A DNA stretch of 64,000 nucleotides, taken from the NCBI GenBank assembly GCA_025084515.1, contig JAJAGP010003176.1, positions 1 through 64,000 of the forward strand, read 5' to 3'. The notes below the pieces were generated by a model. It was not told the origin of the DNA. It was given only the letters and a program-made list of their open reading frames with translations, and did no database searches. A program made the translations under genes and the position numbers. Positions within the stretch are counted from its first letter, which is position 1; every line of letters starts with the position of its first letter. Shown here piece after piece: positions 35,545-47,149 of this stretch. This DNA is from Ancistrus triradiatus (lineage: Eukaryota > Chordata > Actinopteri > Siluriformes > Loricariidae).

Positions 35545-36167
35545 TACCGTATTTTTCGGACCATAAGGCGCACTTAAAATCTTTTAATTTTCTCAAAAAT
35601 CAACAGTGTGCCTTAAAATGCGGTGCGTCTAATGTATGAATTAATTCTGCTTGTGCTTTCTGACCTAGAACCGATTGTAGATGGTACACGGAGCAGGTGC
35701 TCATAAAGGTCTGTCAAAATTTTTGATTTTTTTTTTTTTTTTTTTTTTTTTTGCACGGCCTTGGTAAGTTACGAAGCTCATGGCCACCGTTTCAGTGCGC
35801 CACATAGTGGAGTAATACGGTATGTGCTTCCGCATTAGGGTATTTTTTTCGTGCAGTTCATTCATTCATTTTCGAAGAAGCGGATTCAAACTCAGCCGCT
35901 ATCAGTCACGCAGTACAACATGGACATAGAGCAGCTGTGAGAGAATTCAACATTAACGAATCAATGGTACGGAAGTGGAGGAAGCAAGAAGACACCCTGC
36001 GCCAGGTAAAGACCAAACTGAGCTTCCGACAGAACTTAAGAGTTTTGTTTCATTTAATGTGTCTTATAACCCGGTGCGCTTTATGTATGAACATAGATCC
36101 GTTAGCAGCCGATCGTTGATATCGCGTCTTAAAATCCGGTGCGCTTCATGGTCCGAAAAATACGGTA
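35545..36167 (+). mobile_element. pogo-like MITE, second copy
   Basis: 623 bp with ends TACCGTATTTTTCGG and CCGAAAAATACGGTA. The interior at 35900-36010 encodes HGHRAAVREFNINESMVRKW and then RKQEDTLRQVK, a CENP-B/Brinker-type helix-turn-helix remnant. A T homopolymer lies at about 35728-35752. It is in the opposite orientation to the copy at 20897. Confidence 0.82.
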
Positions 36168-36177
36168 AATATGGGCG

Positions 36178-36398
36178 GCAAAGTGGGTGGCTTGGTAGGT
36201 AGCACGGTCACCTGACAGTGTGAGGTCGTGGGTTCAATCCCAGCTGGAGCAGTCTGGGTCCTCTCTGTGTGGAGTCTGCATGTCCTCACCGTGTCCACAT
36301 GGGTTAACTCTGGGTACTCTGGTTTCCTCCCATGGTCCAAAGACATGTGTGGTAGGTTAACTGGTGTCTCTAAAGTGTCCCTAGTGTATGAGTGTGTC
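36178..36398 (+). mobile_element. tRNA-derived SINE (second type)
   Basis: The head ggcttggtaggtagcacgg carries an A-box-like sequence, and the B box ggttcaatcc is at 36231-36240. The typical body follows (gtgtggagtctgcatgtcct, tttcctcccatggtccaaag, acatgtgtggtaggttaact). Related pieces occur at 25121, 44165 and 51845. Confidence 0.85.
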
Positions 36399-36404
36399 CT
36401 ATAA

Positions 36405-37430
36405 TAAGCTTTAATAATAATAAGCTGTATTTATATCGCACTTTTTCAAACAATGTTTTACAAAGTGCTTTACACGGGCAGAAGTAAAAACAAACAAAGA
36501 CACAGAAGAGCAATAGAATGATGTCAAATAGTTCAAAACAAAAGAGTACATAAAAGAAGAGTAAAAAACATAGAATGAAATAAAATAGAAATATTAAAAA
36601 AATGGAGTTTAAATCTAAACAGATCAAACATTAGTAAAAAGCCAACCCAAACATGCGCGTCTTAACCCTCCTCTTAAATAAGCTAAGATCATCCAGAGCC
36701 TTCAGGTCATCAGGAAGAGAGCTCCAAAGGTTGGGGCCATAATAAGAAAAGGCCGCCTTTCCACTCTTTTGCCGGGTGGTCGGTACGAGCAGCATGTTCC
36801 TGGTAGCTGATCTGAGGGCCCTGGGTGGAACGTCCCTAACAATCCTGTCACTGAGGTACTGGGGAGCCAAACCATGGAGGCATTTAAAAACCAGTAAAAG
36901 AATCTTAAAATCAATTCTAAATGATACTGCTAACCAGTGTAGCTGTTTGAGGACCAGTGTGATGTGATCCCTCATTTTTAAACCTGTCAGGGTTCTTGCA
37001 GCAGCGTTTTGCACCCCTGTAGGTTAGAAATGGAGCTCTTTGGTAGGTCAGAAAGAAGAGCATTACAATAATCCGGGCATGATGATATAAAGGCCAGTGA
37101 GAGCATGTTACGAAACCCTGGATATATTTCTGAGATGTAAAAATGCAGTTTTACAAACGTTGCTAATATGGATCACTGTTGAAAGTGACACCCCGGTTTT
37201 TGACCGTGCTTTGTGAGTCTAAAGAACAGGATTTTAACCATGTCAGTGCCTCTGCCTTCACTTCACCATTACCAATAACAATTATTTCAGTTTTATCCTT
37301 ATTTAGCTGTAGAAAAATAGGACACATCCAGGAGTTAATATCATCTAAGCAGGGCGTTGATTGATGGACGAGGGTCAGAAGCTAAGGACATATACAATAG
37401 TGTGTCATCTATGAAGGATTGATGCCCTGT
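36405..37430 (-). pseudogene. L2-like LINE reverse transcriptase C-terminal part
   Basis: The 3' tail at 36405-36470 ends (minus strand) gcgatataaatacagcttat plus tta repeats. Upstream, 37014-36631 is an uninterrupted 127-codon frame: MQNAAARTLTGLKMRDHI, LKQLHWLAVSFRIDFKILLL, LHGLAPQYLSDRI, AFSYYGPNLWSSLPDDLKAL. Further upstream, with stops, come NSWMCPIFLQLNKDKTEIIV, TVKNRGVTF, and RNMLSLAFI and CPDYCNALLSDL-like motifs, which are reverse-transcriptase region 7 and the thumb. The catalytic core and endonuclease are missing. L2/CR1-group is my assignment. Confidence 0.85.
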
Positions 37431-39258
37431 CTAGGGTCACTGTAAATCTAGGTATGGGCCTAGATTCACTTATGAGTTTCATTCTGGTTATACTGGCCTA
37501 AAAAGACATCACAAAAAACAGATTTTACTGAGGTATAAAATGTTTTATCAAAAGTGGAAAAGATTGCTAATCCTGACAGTTAGGAGTTTGTTTCTGTCAA
37601 CACAGGGCTTTACTGTTAGAATAGATAAGTAGATAAAAGAACCAGCAAGGTATTGACAGGTTGTCTCCATTTTTCATAAAATAGTTTACATAAATTGCAT
37701 GGAATGAACCTCTGTCCATAAACTGTCTAGACAGCACTTACACCTACCCGGCACGCTCACCTGTTTATGCACATACGCAATTTTAAGCAGTCCTGTATAG
37801 TAATTGTATCAATGCATATTAAAGTCTGTCTGTGAGTTTTCTCTAATGATATGTCCAGAGCAGAAACTGGATTAGACTGCAGGAAGTGTGTGGCCCTCTA
37901 TGATGTCAGATACATTTCAGGATGGAGAAAACAACCAGGCTTGACCTGTTGACTCCACATTCCCCAACATCACCTAATGAACCTTAATTAGGTGCTCGGT
38001 GTTCGCACACAGAATGCTAACCTAGTCCTGTGTCTTATTTTAGTAATATTCTGCAATGTCATTATTCAAGTTCACAAAAGCACCATTGTCCTCTCCATTA
38101 AGGATTAGCCTAAATGATAGTTTCTGCATGGCACTGAAGGAGGGGCTTGATATAATGGTAGCACAGCATGCTAAGGAAATCTGAAATGGTTATACAGTGT
38201 GACATTGCCAAAACATTAATTACTGGTGCAATGTGTACTTGGTATGTGCCAAAAGATTTACCCCAAACAAACAAACTGGGACAAAAAATAACAAGCTAAC
38301 AAGGCAAACATCTAATGAGGGCTAATATGTTGAGTTAAAAGCAGTACCTTGCCATCTTCTATGACAGTGAATGGAGTCTTCTTCAAAGAGTCAATAAGAT
38401 GTGTACTATGCTAGATCACAAACTGTGATGCTGGATGTGAGTTTTCCATATTGTCTCACCCCTATGGGTGCAGACAGGAGAGTCAGTGCTGCACATCTGA
38501 TATGGAGATAAAAGTTGACTACAAGGCACAACATGGTAGCTCCATTGTCCTCACCTCTCTTTTATCTCTTGCTGGTTTAGCATAGAGTGCGTTTACATGC
38601 AGCCACTCTGCAGGTGTGCAGCTTTGTCTCAGGGATACAATTACATACAGGATGGGGCAAAGTAAAGAGATTCTACCATATATAACTTCTTTAAAATTAC
38701 TGTGGTTTTCTTTAGAAATAACACTTCCCTGAAGTCATGTATCGTGGCACAGGCACAGCACCGACAATCTGATAACCCTGTAATGTTCTTCAAACATGTC
38801 TCCATTATACCTGTTTCATCTTGCGCAAATCATTTGCATAATAATAAAGTGTTTAGTCCTTCAGTACATTCAGTGGGGTGTCTGGTCTCTAGTAAATTTG
38901 CATGCTGGAACTTTTTGCAATGTCTTCATGGAAGTCCAATTACATGCACTACAGTTTGTTAGTAGTATGGAGGAGTGAGCTATAAATGTAGAAATTCGGC
39001 AAAAGGCAGAAATATTCATATATTTAATAAATAGTCAAATAAAAAGTTCACTAAAGTACATTAAATATATTTGTACCACAGCACACTTTAGTGTACAGTA
39101 CGTGCATCTGTACTAATTATTAACACACCTAAAATGTGATCAAACCGCTAATTTTGTGCTTGGTATACTTTAACTGTAAAATAAAAGTGTATATTAAAAA
39201 CAGTGCACATGCAATTCAAGACATGAATGCACTTATACTTAGAGGGTAAATGAATTAT
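37431..39258. other. Intergenic, no gene recognised
   Basis: About 1.8 kb of AT-rich DNA. Open frames near 38700-38980 have no recognisable domain. Confidence 0.5.
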
Positions 39259-40287
39259 TACAACCCCAAATCAGAAAAAGTTGGGACAGTATAGAAAATG
39301 CATAAAAAAAACACAGTGATTCTTACAGTTACTTTGACTTTTATCTAATTGCAGACAGTATGAACCAGAGATATTTATGTTTTGTCTGGTCAACTTCATT
39401 TCATTTGTTAATAAACATCCATTCCTGTATTTCAGGCCTGCAACACATTCCAAAAAAGTTGGGACGGTAAAGTATTTACCACTTTGTAATGATGTGATTC
39501 CTTTTCACCACATTTAAAAGACGTTTTGACGTCCACAGAGGATCCCAGACTTTAGAGTTTCAGGTGTTATTTTATCCCATTCTTTCTGCAAACACATCTT
39601 ATGATGATGATGATGATGTTTTCTTGTTGAAAAATGCATAGAAGTCCCTGTAAAAGATGTTGTCATGATGGCAGCTTATGTTGCTCTAAGATCTCAACGT
39701 ACTTTTCTGCATCAATGTTGCCATCACAGAAGTGTAAAAGACCTTTACCAAGGGCACGGACACAACCTGGATGGTCCTTTTCGTCTTTGGTCCAGAGCCC
39801 AAAGCATCCATTTTTTCCAAAAAAGACCTGGAATATGGATTCTTCTGATCACAATACACATTTCCACTGTGATGATCCATCCTAGATGCTTCCAAGTCCA
39901 GAAAAGTCACCGCTTCTGGACATGGTTAAGATGAGACTTCTTCTCTGCACAGTAAAGTTTGAAGTGGCATTTGTGAATGTAACTCCCATATAATCCCTTG
40001 CCCATGTGGTTAAATCAGCTTTCGTTGAATGGTGATTCTTGATGCAGTCCCGTCTGAGGTGTTGAAGATCATGCCATTCATTTAGACTTGTGCCCTTGGA
40101 ATAACTTTTGCCCAATAGTTAAATCAATATTTGTTAAATGAAATAAAGTTGCCCAAAAAAAAAAACATGAAAGATCTTGGGTTCATACTGTCTGCAATGA
40201 AATAAAAGTCAAAGTAAATGTAAGAACACTGTGTTTTTTTATATGCATTTTCCATACTGTCCCAACGTTTTCTGATTTGGGGTTGTA
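39259..40287 (-). mobile_element. Tc1/mariner-like element, internally deleted (family F)
   Basis: Long inverted terminal repeats begin TACAACCCCAAATCAG at 39259 and end with the reverse complement at 40287, with TA at both borders. On the minus strand, 40115-39686 preserves transposase pieces: HDLQHLRRDCIKNHHSTKAD, LTTWARDYMG, SGNVYCDQKN and TKRTIQVVSVPLVKVFYTSV. The C-terminal EWDKITPETLKS lies near 39570. The segments with the second and third catalytic residues are deleted, and an ATG trinucleotide run lies at 39601-39618 near the deletion. Confidence 0.88.
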
Positions 40288-41451
40288 GAAGTATTATTAG
40301 TAAAAATTAATGTAGTATTAATGCAGTAGTGAAATGAAATGACACATTCAGCATATTTGAAAAAAATGTTTTCTTATTATTCTGGCTTTTTTTTTTTGAA
40401 AATTCATTAGACATACACCAGGCATCAGATCTGGTTAACATGAAGTAAAACCGACTGTGGTTGTGTGTAAAACTCTAATAAACATCAAGTCTTCCAACAT
40501 CAGCCTGTTTGAAGACTTAATGTTTACTAGAGCATGATGCTTACTAAGAGTGTTGATTTCTTTATTCCACTGGACACACTGCCATGTGGACTGCACTCCA
40601 AACCACATTGTGTCACGCTTAAACTAAGTTGTAACAACATACTTGGTGGAGTACTTTAAACAGATTTACACTAGGCCTTGTATTTAAAACTCCTATTCAG
40701 CATAACGTTGTCCACATATTTAGGTCCCACTCTAACTTCTTGGTGTTGAAAGTATAAATAGTTTTTTAAAAGTATAGTTCTGTTTATTTATGACCTTCAT
40801 ATGCCTATAAAAAGAGGGCCACGATTCTCATGATTTCTCTGCAGTGATTTCTTTCAAAGCTGGCTCTAATTCAAAATACAATTCCAAGAAGATAGCACCC
40901 AGGAAACGAAAATGGCTTGTAAGCACTCCTCATCATGATGTGCCAAAAATGTTCATGGTCCCCAGCCTTCCATCAGCCGTGCCTCTAAAACCACCAATTT
41001 GTCCATCCTTGGCTGCTCTGCAGCACCACTATTCTACTTCATTGAAAATGCTAACATAACTATTATCAGAATGTAATTACACATGGGTGTCATTTAATGT
41101 AATCATAGGAAATAGCATATTCATGCTTCACATCCTGCTGTATGTGTACACATCAGGTTTACAGATCAGGTCCAGTAAATGTGTGCTTTTACTTGTTCTT
41201 TATGAACGTGAACAAGCTAACCCATGATTTTGTCTCTGCCAAAGCTACTGACTTGCTGGTCTTTTCATGCTCGTGGACCCAGGAGATTTTTAGCACCTGA
41301 GTCTCTCTCTCTCTCTTGTGATCTGGACACAGGATGAGAACACCTGTTCTAAACATGAGTCACTTGAACATATTCACTGCACTACACTTAACAGAGAAAA
41401 ACTTAAAAAGGCATTCATTCGATGATTAAAATGCTGTAGTGATTGTTGTAG
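40288..41451. other. Intergenic, no gene recognised
   Basis: AT-rich spacer with a short CT run near 41303-41318. Confidence 0.5.
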
Positions 41452-42456
41452 ATGAAAGATGAGAGAGGTCTGTAATTTTCATCATAGGTACACTTCAACT
41501 ATGAGAGACAAAATAGTAGGAAATCACACTGTAGGATTTTTCATACTGTGTAACATAACCTTTGTTGGCAATGACAGAGGTCAAACGTTTCCTGTAAGTC
41601 TTCAGCAGGTTGGCACACACTGTAGCTGGTATTTTGGCCCATTCCTCCATGCAGATCTCCTCTAGAGCAGTGATGTTTTGGGGAAACGACAAGACTTCAC
41701 TACCTCCACAAATTTTCTATGGGTTATGTCTGGAGACTGTGCTATGCTTCACTCCGTTACCTTTGAAATTCTTTTTTGCGTGGCACCCATAGGTGCAACT
41801 CAGAATTCTTCTTTCCTCCAAGCACAACAGCTTTGTTTTAACCAAAAAGTTCTATTGTTGGTTTCATCTGACCACATGGATATTCTCCCAATCCTTTTCT
41901 GGAGCATTCCCATATGCTCTCTGGCAAACTTGCAGACAGGCCTGGACATGTCACTGGGCTTAGAGCAGGGGGACATCTGCTTGCCTATTGTAGATTCACT
42001 CTTCCCAAGCTTTGTGCAGGTCTACATTTTTCCTCCTGGTGTCCTTCGACAGCTCTGTTTCGGTCTCTGGCCATGGTTGAGTTTGGAGTCTGACTGTTTT
42101 GAGGCCTGTGGACAGGTGTCCTTTTATACAGATAATGAGGTCCAAACAGGTGCCTTAATACAGGTAACGAGTGAGGACATAAGAGCATCTTAATAAGAAG
42201 TTACAGGTCTGTGGAGAGCCAGAAATCTTGCTTGTTTGTAAGTTACCAAATAACTTATTTTTTCCACCATGATTTTAACCATTAAAAATCTTTAAAAATC
42301 CTACAATGTTGATTTATTGGGTTTTTTTTTTCCCTCATTTTTGTCTCTAATAGCTGACTTGTAACCTATGATGATAATACAGACCTCTCTCATCTTTCTA
42401 AGTAGGGAACTTGGCACAATCAGTGCGTGACTAAATAGCTTTTTTGTCCCATTGTC
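41452..42456 (-). mobile_element. Degraded Tc1-like element (family C)
   Basis: It follows the order of the 11679 copy from the subterminal gatgagagaggtctgtaatt to a right end near 42456 (cttttttgtcccattgt). The middle of the transposase is deleted near 41745 and again near 41970. The start-codon region is at about 42072 on the minus strand (catggttgagtttgg). Single-base insertions and deletions are unusually frequent, so no frame exceeds about 67 codons. Confidence 0.87.
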
Positions 42457-42459
42457 GTA

Positions 42460-43955
42460 TACGAATTGCATGTCAAAACCAGTGATGGTCCTAATTTGCC
42501 TTACTATTAAGTACTATTTTGGGTGCTGCCTCTGATTTCTCTGGAACTTACTCTCTTGAGAACTTAACTCATCTCTTCCATTCTGAATACACCTTGACCA
42601 TTTGAGCCCATTTGGATGGAAGTATAACCGGACATTATAGAAATAAAAATCAAATAAACCGTTCACCACTGGGGGGGAATTGCATGCAGAAGTTCCATAA
42701 GATTGAATTGACACTGAGCATCACAAATATAATTCGGGGGTGGTTCAGTATAATTAATCTCAGAATTTATAAGTGTGACAGAGATAAAGAACACACTACT
42801 CTAGTACACAAGCACTGTACTTTTGGTTATGATGTAACTGCAGGTGCTTAAACTGAGACTATCCAGCCAGTGCACACATCTGAGCAACAATTCAGCATGT
42901 CTCAACATGTCCCTTCAGCCTCATTTGGCCTGTTGAGTGAGCCTTCACTCTCTGGCTATTTATAGGGTGGCTAAGGCCTGAGTGATCTGGGGAACGAGGA
43001 GACTGATGGCTTTGCTCTCCACTTCAAGGACACTGGCTGATTGTATGAGAGTCTGGTCAACCGTCTGCAGTAGCAACAGCAACAGCACAGCCAACCTTAA
43101 CCTGCTGCTCTTAACCTATGTAGTTGTCTGTAAACCTCTTGCTTGTATATTTGAACCTCGCTGGACTTGGTTAGCTGGTTAGTAACTTAATTCCTATTAA
43201 CAATGAGGGATAAAGTGTAGGTCACTAAACCTCAAATCAAGAAATTTTCTCAAGTGAGTTCTCTCGTAAAACATTGAGGTAAAGGTCGGAAGTTTCAGCT
43301 GTTTTTGTATGCTTATGTGAACCTGTGTAAGAACGTACAATAGTCACTTTGTGTAGGAGTCAGGTGTTGGCCAGTATTATCTGATAAAGCAGCTGCTAAA
43401 CTGGTTGTAAAATGAGTCATTGCTGCCATCCTCATAATTGCCACCTCTTCACACACCCCCAAACACACATTCATGTATTACGCGTAACTGCGGGCTTATG
43501 GCGAACCCACACACAGAGCCAGGGAACTTCCTTATAAATATGAATATTTATATATGAATAAATAATATATTAAATTCATATTTAAGTGTGTGCTGTGCTC
43601 ATGTGGATTGTGCAATCTGGCTTTATCGAATTTGTTCGGGGGATCTCAGGTGTATGGGATGAGCACTCATCCAGCGCACCGCTTGGGAACTTCGGAGCTG
43701 TGAGGTGTGATGATGCCTATGTGCTGGTGCAGGTGTGCTGGCAGGAAGGAGAATAAAGACTGCCAGGCCAGAACAATGGGGCAGCGATTTAAATCAGTCT
43801 TTCACTCAGCTCTTTTCATATAAACTCCTTTGCTGTGTCTAACCCTTGTTCACCCACACTTCTGAATCGCTACAGCATTTTAGTGACTCATCAGTTTAGG
43901 TTTGCGTTTGGGTTTAGCTTGTTCTCAGACTTCAATAATGTGTCATTAGACCACT
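42460..43955. other. Intergenic, no gene recognised
   Basis: No coding or repeat content that I recognise. Confidence 0.5.
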
Positions 43956-43959
43956 TTGG

Positions 43960-44150
43960 ATCTGCAAATTGCATTGTGCATTGCATTGTGTTCAGCACTC
44001 AGGCACATTTCCGTTCACATTACATGCGTATCGTGCTAGAGTGCCACACCCGGGCATGATACTGAGCGATCACACTAGTCAAACGGACTGCACTTTGGGG
44101 GTCAAACATGCCCAGGCGTGGTACGGATCGCCCAGGGTGATTATGCCCTT
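43960..44150. repeat. Degraded non-autonomous repeat
   Basis: Words such as aaacggactgcactttgggg, gtcaaacatgcccaggcg and tggtacggatcgcccagg match a common fish MITE-like sequence I know from memory. The first half (gtgccacacccgggcatgat) looks like its imperfect inverted partner. Confidence 0.45.
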
Positions 44151-44164
44151 GGAAACCATCCCTA

Positions 44165-44336
44165 GAGTGGGCACCAGTCAATCACAGTGCACACACATGT
44201 GGGAGAAATCTGGAGTACCTAGGGGAATCCCACACAGACACAGGGAAAACATGCAAACTCCACACAGGCAGGGTCCAGCCTGGGAATCTGGAGCTTTGAG
44301 GCAATAGTGCTAACCACTGCACCACTGTGCTGCCTT
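44165..44336 (-). mobile_element. Degraded tRNA-derived SINE (second type)
   Basis: The minus strand reads ggcagcacagtggtgcagtg, gttagcactattgcctcaaa and a mutated B box. It continues with tttgcatgttttccctgtg and the rest of the body seen at 36178. Confidence 0.75.
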
Positions 44337-44401
44337 TCCACATAACATGCAATAATTTAAAACTGAATACTAATATTATATACATAGTACTATTATTATC
44401 C

Positions 44402-44502
44402 AGTGGTAGCTCGGTTCTCGGAACTCGTCAAATTTGGTCGATCTCAATGCTTTTTGACTAAATTTGTTTGCTCGGTACTCTGTGGTCATTTCTCAATACC
44501 AC
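44402..44502 (+). repeat. Fragment of cagtggtacctcggttctc repeat
   Basis: Begins cagtggtagctcggttctcg, matching the repeat at 9499. It is cut on the right by the palindromic element. Confidence 0.5.
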
Positions 44503-47145
44503 GTATCTGAAGTTTGGACTTGCATACTTCCTAGTTTATACTAGGAAGTTGGACTTGTGAGTACATTCTCCCGATGATGTAAGGACGCAGTTCGGTTCTT
44601 CTACAATTGGAACAGCACGGTACTTGGCTATGGAGACAAGACGGGTTACTTTTTAGACCTAGATTAAATCCTAAAACATCTTGTATAAAGCTTGTCAGTG
44701 GTGGAAGAAGTGCTCAGATCTCTTACTGTCCATTGAATAGTTTAATGTACGTGTAACAACGGACTGGTCTCATTTAAGCATAAATAAAAACCTTCCCAAA
44801 CATAAGTGAGAACCAAACAAGTCTGATTTTAGAAGGAAATTAATTCTGAACTTCAATTTATATCAGACAATTCATATTTAGAATACAGGCTGAACAAATA
44901 ATACATATAATGCATAATAAATACGTTAATAACTTTACGTCACATCTCTGAAATCGTCTGAGCATTTTTAATGTAAGCTTTATCTTGATAAACTGACCGC
45001 ATAGTTGAACTCTAAACAACTACATTCTCGCCTAAAAAATGCTTATAACTTTATTCTATGACACACAGTTGGGAGTCCTCTCATCCGCCATTACTGAGCT
45101 GGAAATGCATTGTGGGATATTTCGCTGTTCAATTCCGCACCAGTCTGCTCCGATGCATCCACGATAATATGGGCGGAGCAAGAACACATCTGGGGATTTG
45201 GAGCAGATTTGGTTAGATGCGAACTTAGAAATGGAGCAGGACTTGGGCTGCGACTGATGACGTTTCACAAAAACACAAGCACAGAAAAGTACGAATATTG
45301 AAAAACGTCATTTCAGCTGAATCGATTCACGATTCATGATTTAGTACACAGTGATTCAGGAAAGGAAACCGAAAGGAAACACTGGCTGTTTCTCAATATG
45401 TGTACTTTTCTGTACTTTTCTGTGCTTGTGTTCTTGTGAAACGTCATCAGTCGCAGCTGTCCATGATCTGATCCAAGTCCTGCTCCATTTCTAAGTTCAC
45501 ATCTAACCAAGTACGCTCCAAATCCCTGGATGTGTTCTCGATCCGCCCATATTACCGAGGATGCATCGGAGCAGACTTGTGCAGACTTGGACAGCGAAAT
45601 ATCCCACAATGCATTGCCAGCTCGGTAATGGCGGATGAGAGGACTCCCTATTGGATGTATACTTTCTAAAGTAATACTGTTATTGTGTCACGGAATGAAG
45701 TTATAAGGTTTTTTAGGCGAGAATGTAGTTGTTTAAAATTCAACTATGCGGTCAGTTTATCAAGATAAAGCTTACATAAAAAAATGCTCAGACGATTTTA
45801 GAGATGTGACGTAAAGTTATTAACACATATTTATTATGCATTATATGTATTATTTGTTCAGCCTGAATTTTAAATATGAACTGTCTGATATAAACTGAAG
45901 TTCAGAATTAAATTCCCTTCTAAAATCAGACTTGTTTGGTTCTCACTTATGTTTGGGAAGGTTTTTATTTATTCTTAGGCTATGTCCACACGTACACGGG
46001 TATTTTCTAAAACGGGGGTTTTTTCAAATTCGTTTATAAAAAAACATCGCGTCCACACAAGCACTGTTTAAACAAAAAACTTCGTCCACATGAAAACGCA
46101 AAAAACGCACAAACCAGCAGTCCTATATGCCGGCGAAGCAGCTCACTCAACGACAACAGCGACGTCCTATGCATACGAACATTTTCCCGCCATTCTTCTT
46201 CAACAACCACTTCGTTTTGAAAGCTGTCCCACCAACGAGAGGTCCGATATATAATGTATATATATATTTTAGATTAGAATCAACGGTATTGTCATTACAC
46301 ATGTACAAGTACAACGCAACGAAATGTAGTTTAACATCTAACAAGAAGCGCAATAAGCAGCAATGTGTCGGAATGTACAATATTGTCCACATGTACAATA
46401 AATTAAAAAATATATAAATCGGCTCACAATCAGGAACCGGCTCCCGTCGTTCATTTCAATGAGCCGACTCTTAGAGCCGGATCGGTCGCGACCGACACAT
46501 CACTAATGGATAGAGTAGTGACCTCCGTAGCGCATTCTGACGCCTCTGTTCTTTAGTGTAATGAAAAAGTAATAATTGTAAATGTATTTGTAGATTTGTA
46601 ATTTTGGCTACGTCCGCTATTGCACAAAATCGCCTCATGTAAACAAAGGAGATAACGGCGGACAAAGTGACGTTACAAGCAAGAAACCCCGTTTTCCCCA
46701 GTCCAACGACAACTCTGAAAACGGAGTTTCTGAAAATCTTCACCCTGGAAGGAGTTTCCCAAAAAGTCCGTTTTCATTGACCTAAAACGCCGTTTTCGTG
46801 TGGACGAACGGTCAAAACGCATAGAAAAAGCTACGTTTTTAAAAATACCCGTGTTCGTGTGGACAGGGCCTTAAATGCGATCGGTCCGTTGTTAGACGTA
46901 GATTAAACTATTCAATGGACAGTAAGAGATCTAAGGCCTTTTTCACAGGCTTTATACAAGATGTTTTAGGATTTTATCTAGGTGTAAAAAGTAAACTGTC
47001 TTGTCTCCATAGCCAAGTACGCTCCTGCTGTTCCAATTGTAGAATAACCGAACTGCATCCTCCCATCATCGGGAGAATGTACTTGCAAGTCCAACTTCCT
47101 AGTCCAGACTTAGGAAGTACCAGTACGCAAGTCCGCACACTGTAT
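44503..47145. repeat. Large imperfect palindrome
   Basis: The left arm (about 44503-45305) and the right arm (about 45385-47145, minus the nested element at 45978-46870) are reverse complements with high similarity over about 800 bp. Paired words include gaagttggacttgtgagtac with gtacttgcaagtccaacttc, ctcatccgccattactgagc with ctcggtaatggcggatgag, and acaagcacagaaaagtac with gtacttttctgtgcttgt. The centre is an unpaired loop of about 80 bp. No coding capacity. This is probably a foldback or long-TIR DNA transposon. Confidence 0.85.
45978..46870 (+). mobile_element. PIF/Harbinger-like non-autonomous element
   Basis: 893 bp with inverted ends GGCTATGTCCACACG and (reverse complement of the right end) GGCCCTGTCCACACG. 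It is flanked by TTA on both sides (45975-45977 and 46871-46873). A 3 bp TWA duplication is characteristic of PIF/Harbinger. It has no transposase. At about 46410-46505 it contains a fragment (gcgaccgacacatcac end with cggctc/gagccg words) that looks like the end of an unrelated hAT element. Confidence 0.7.
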
Positions 47146-47149
47146 CTAT

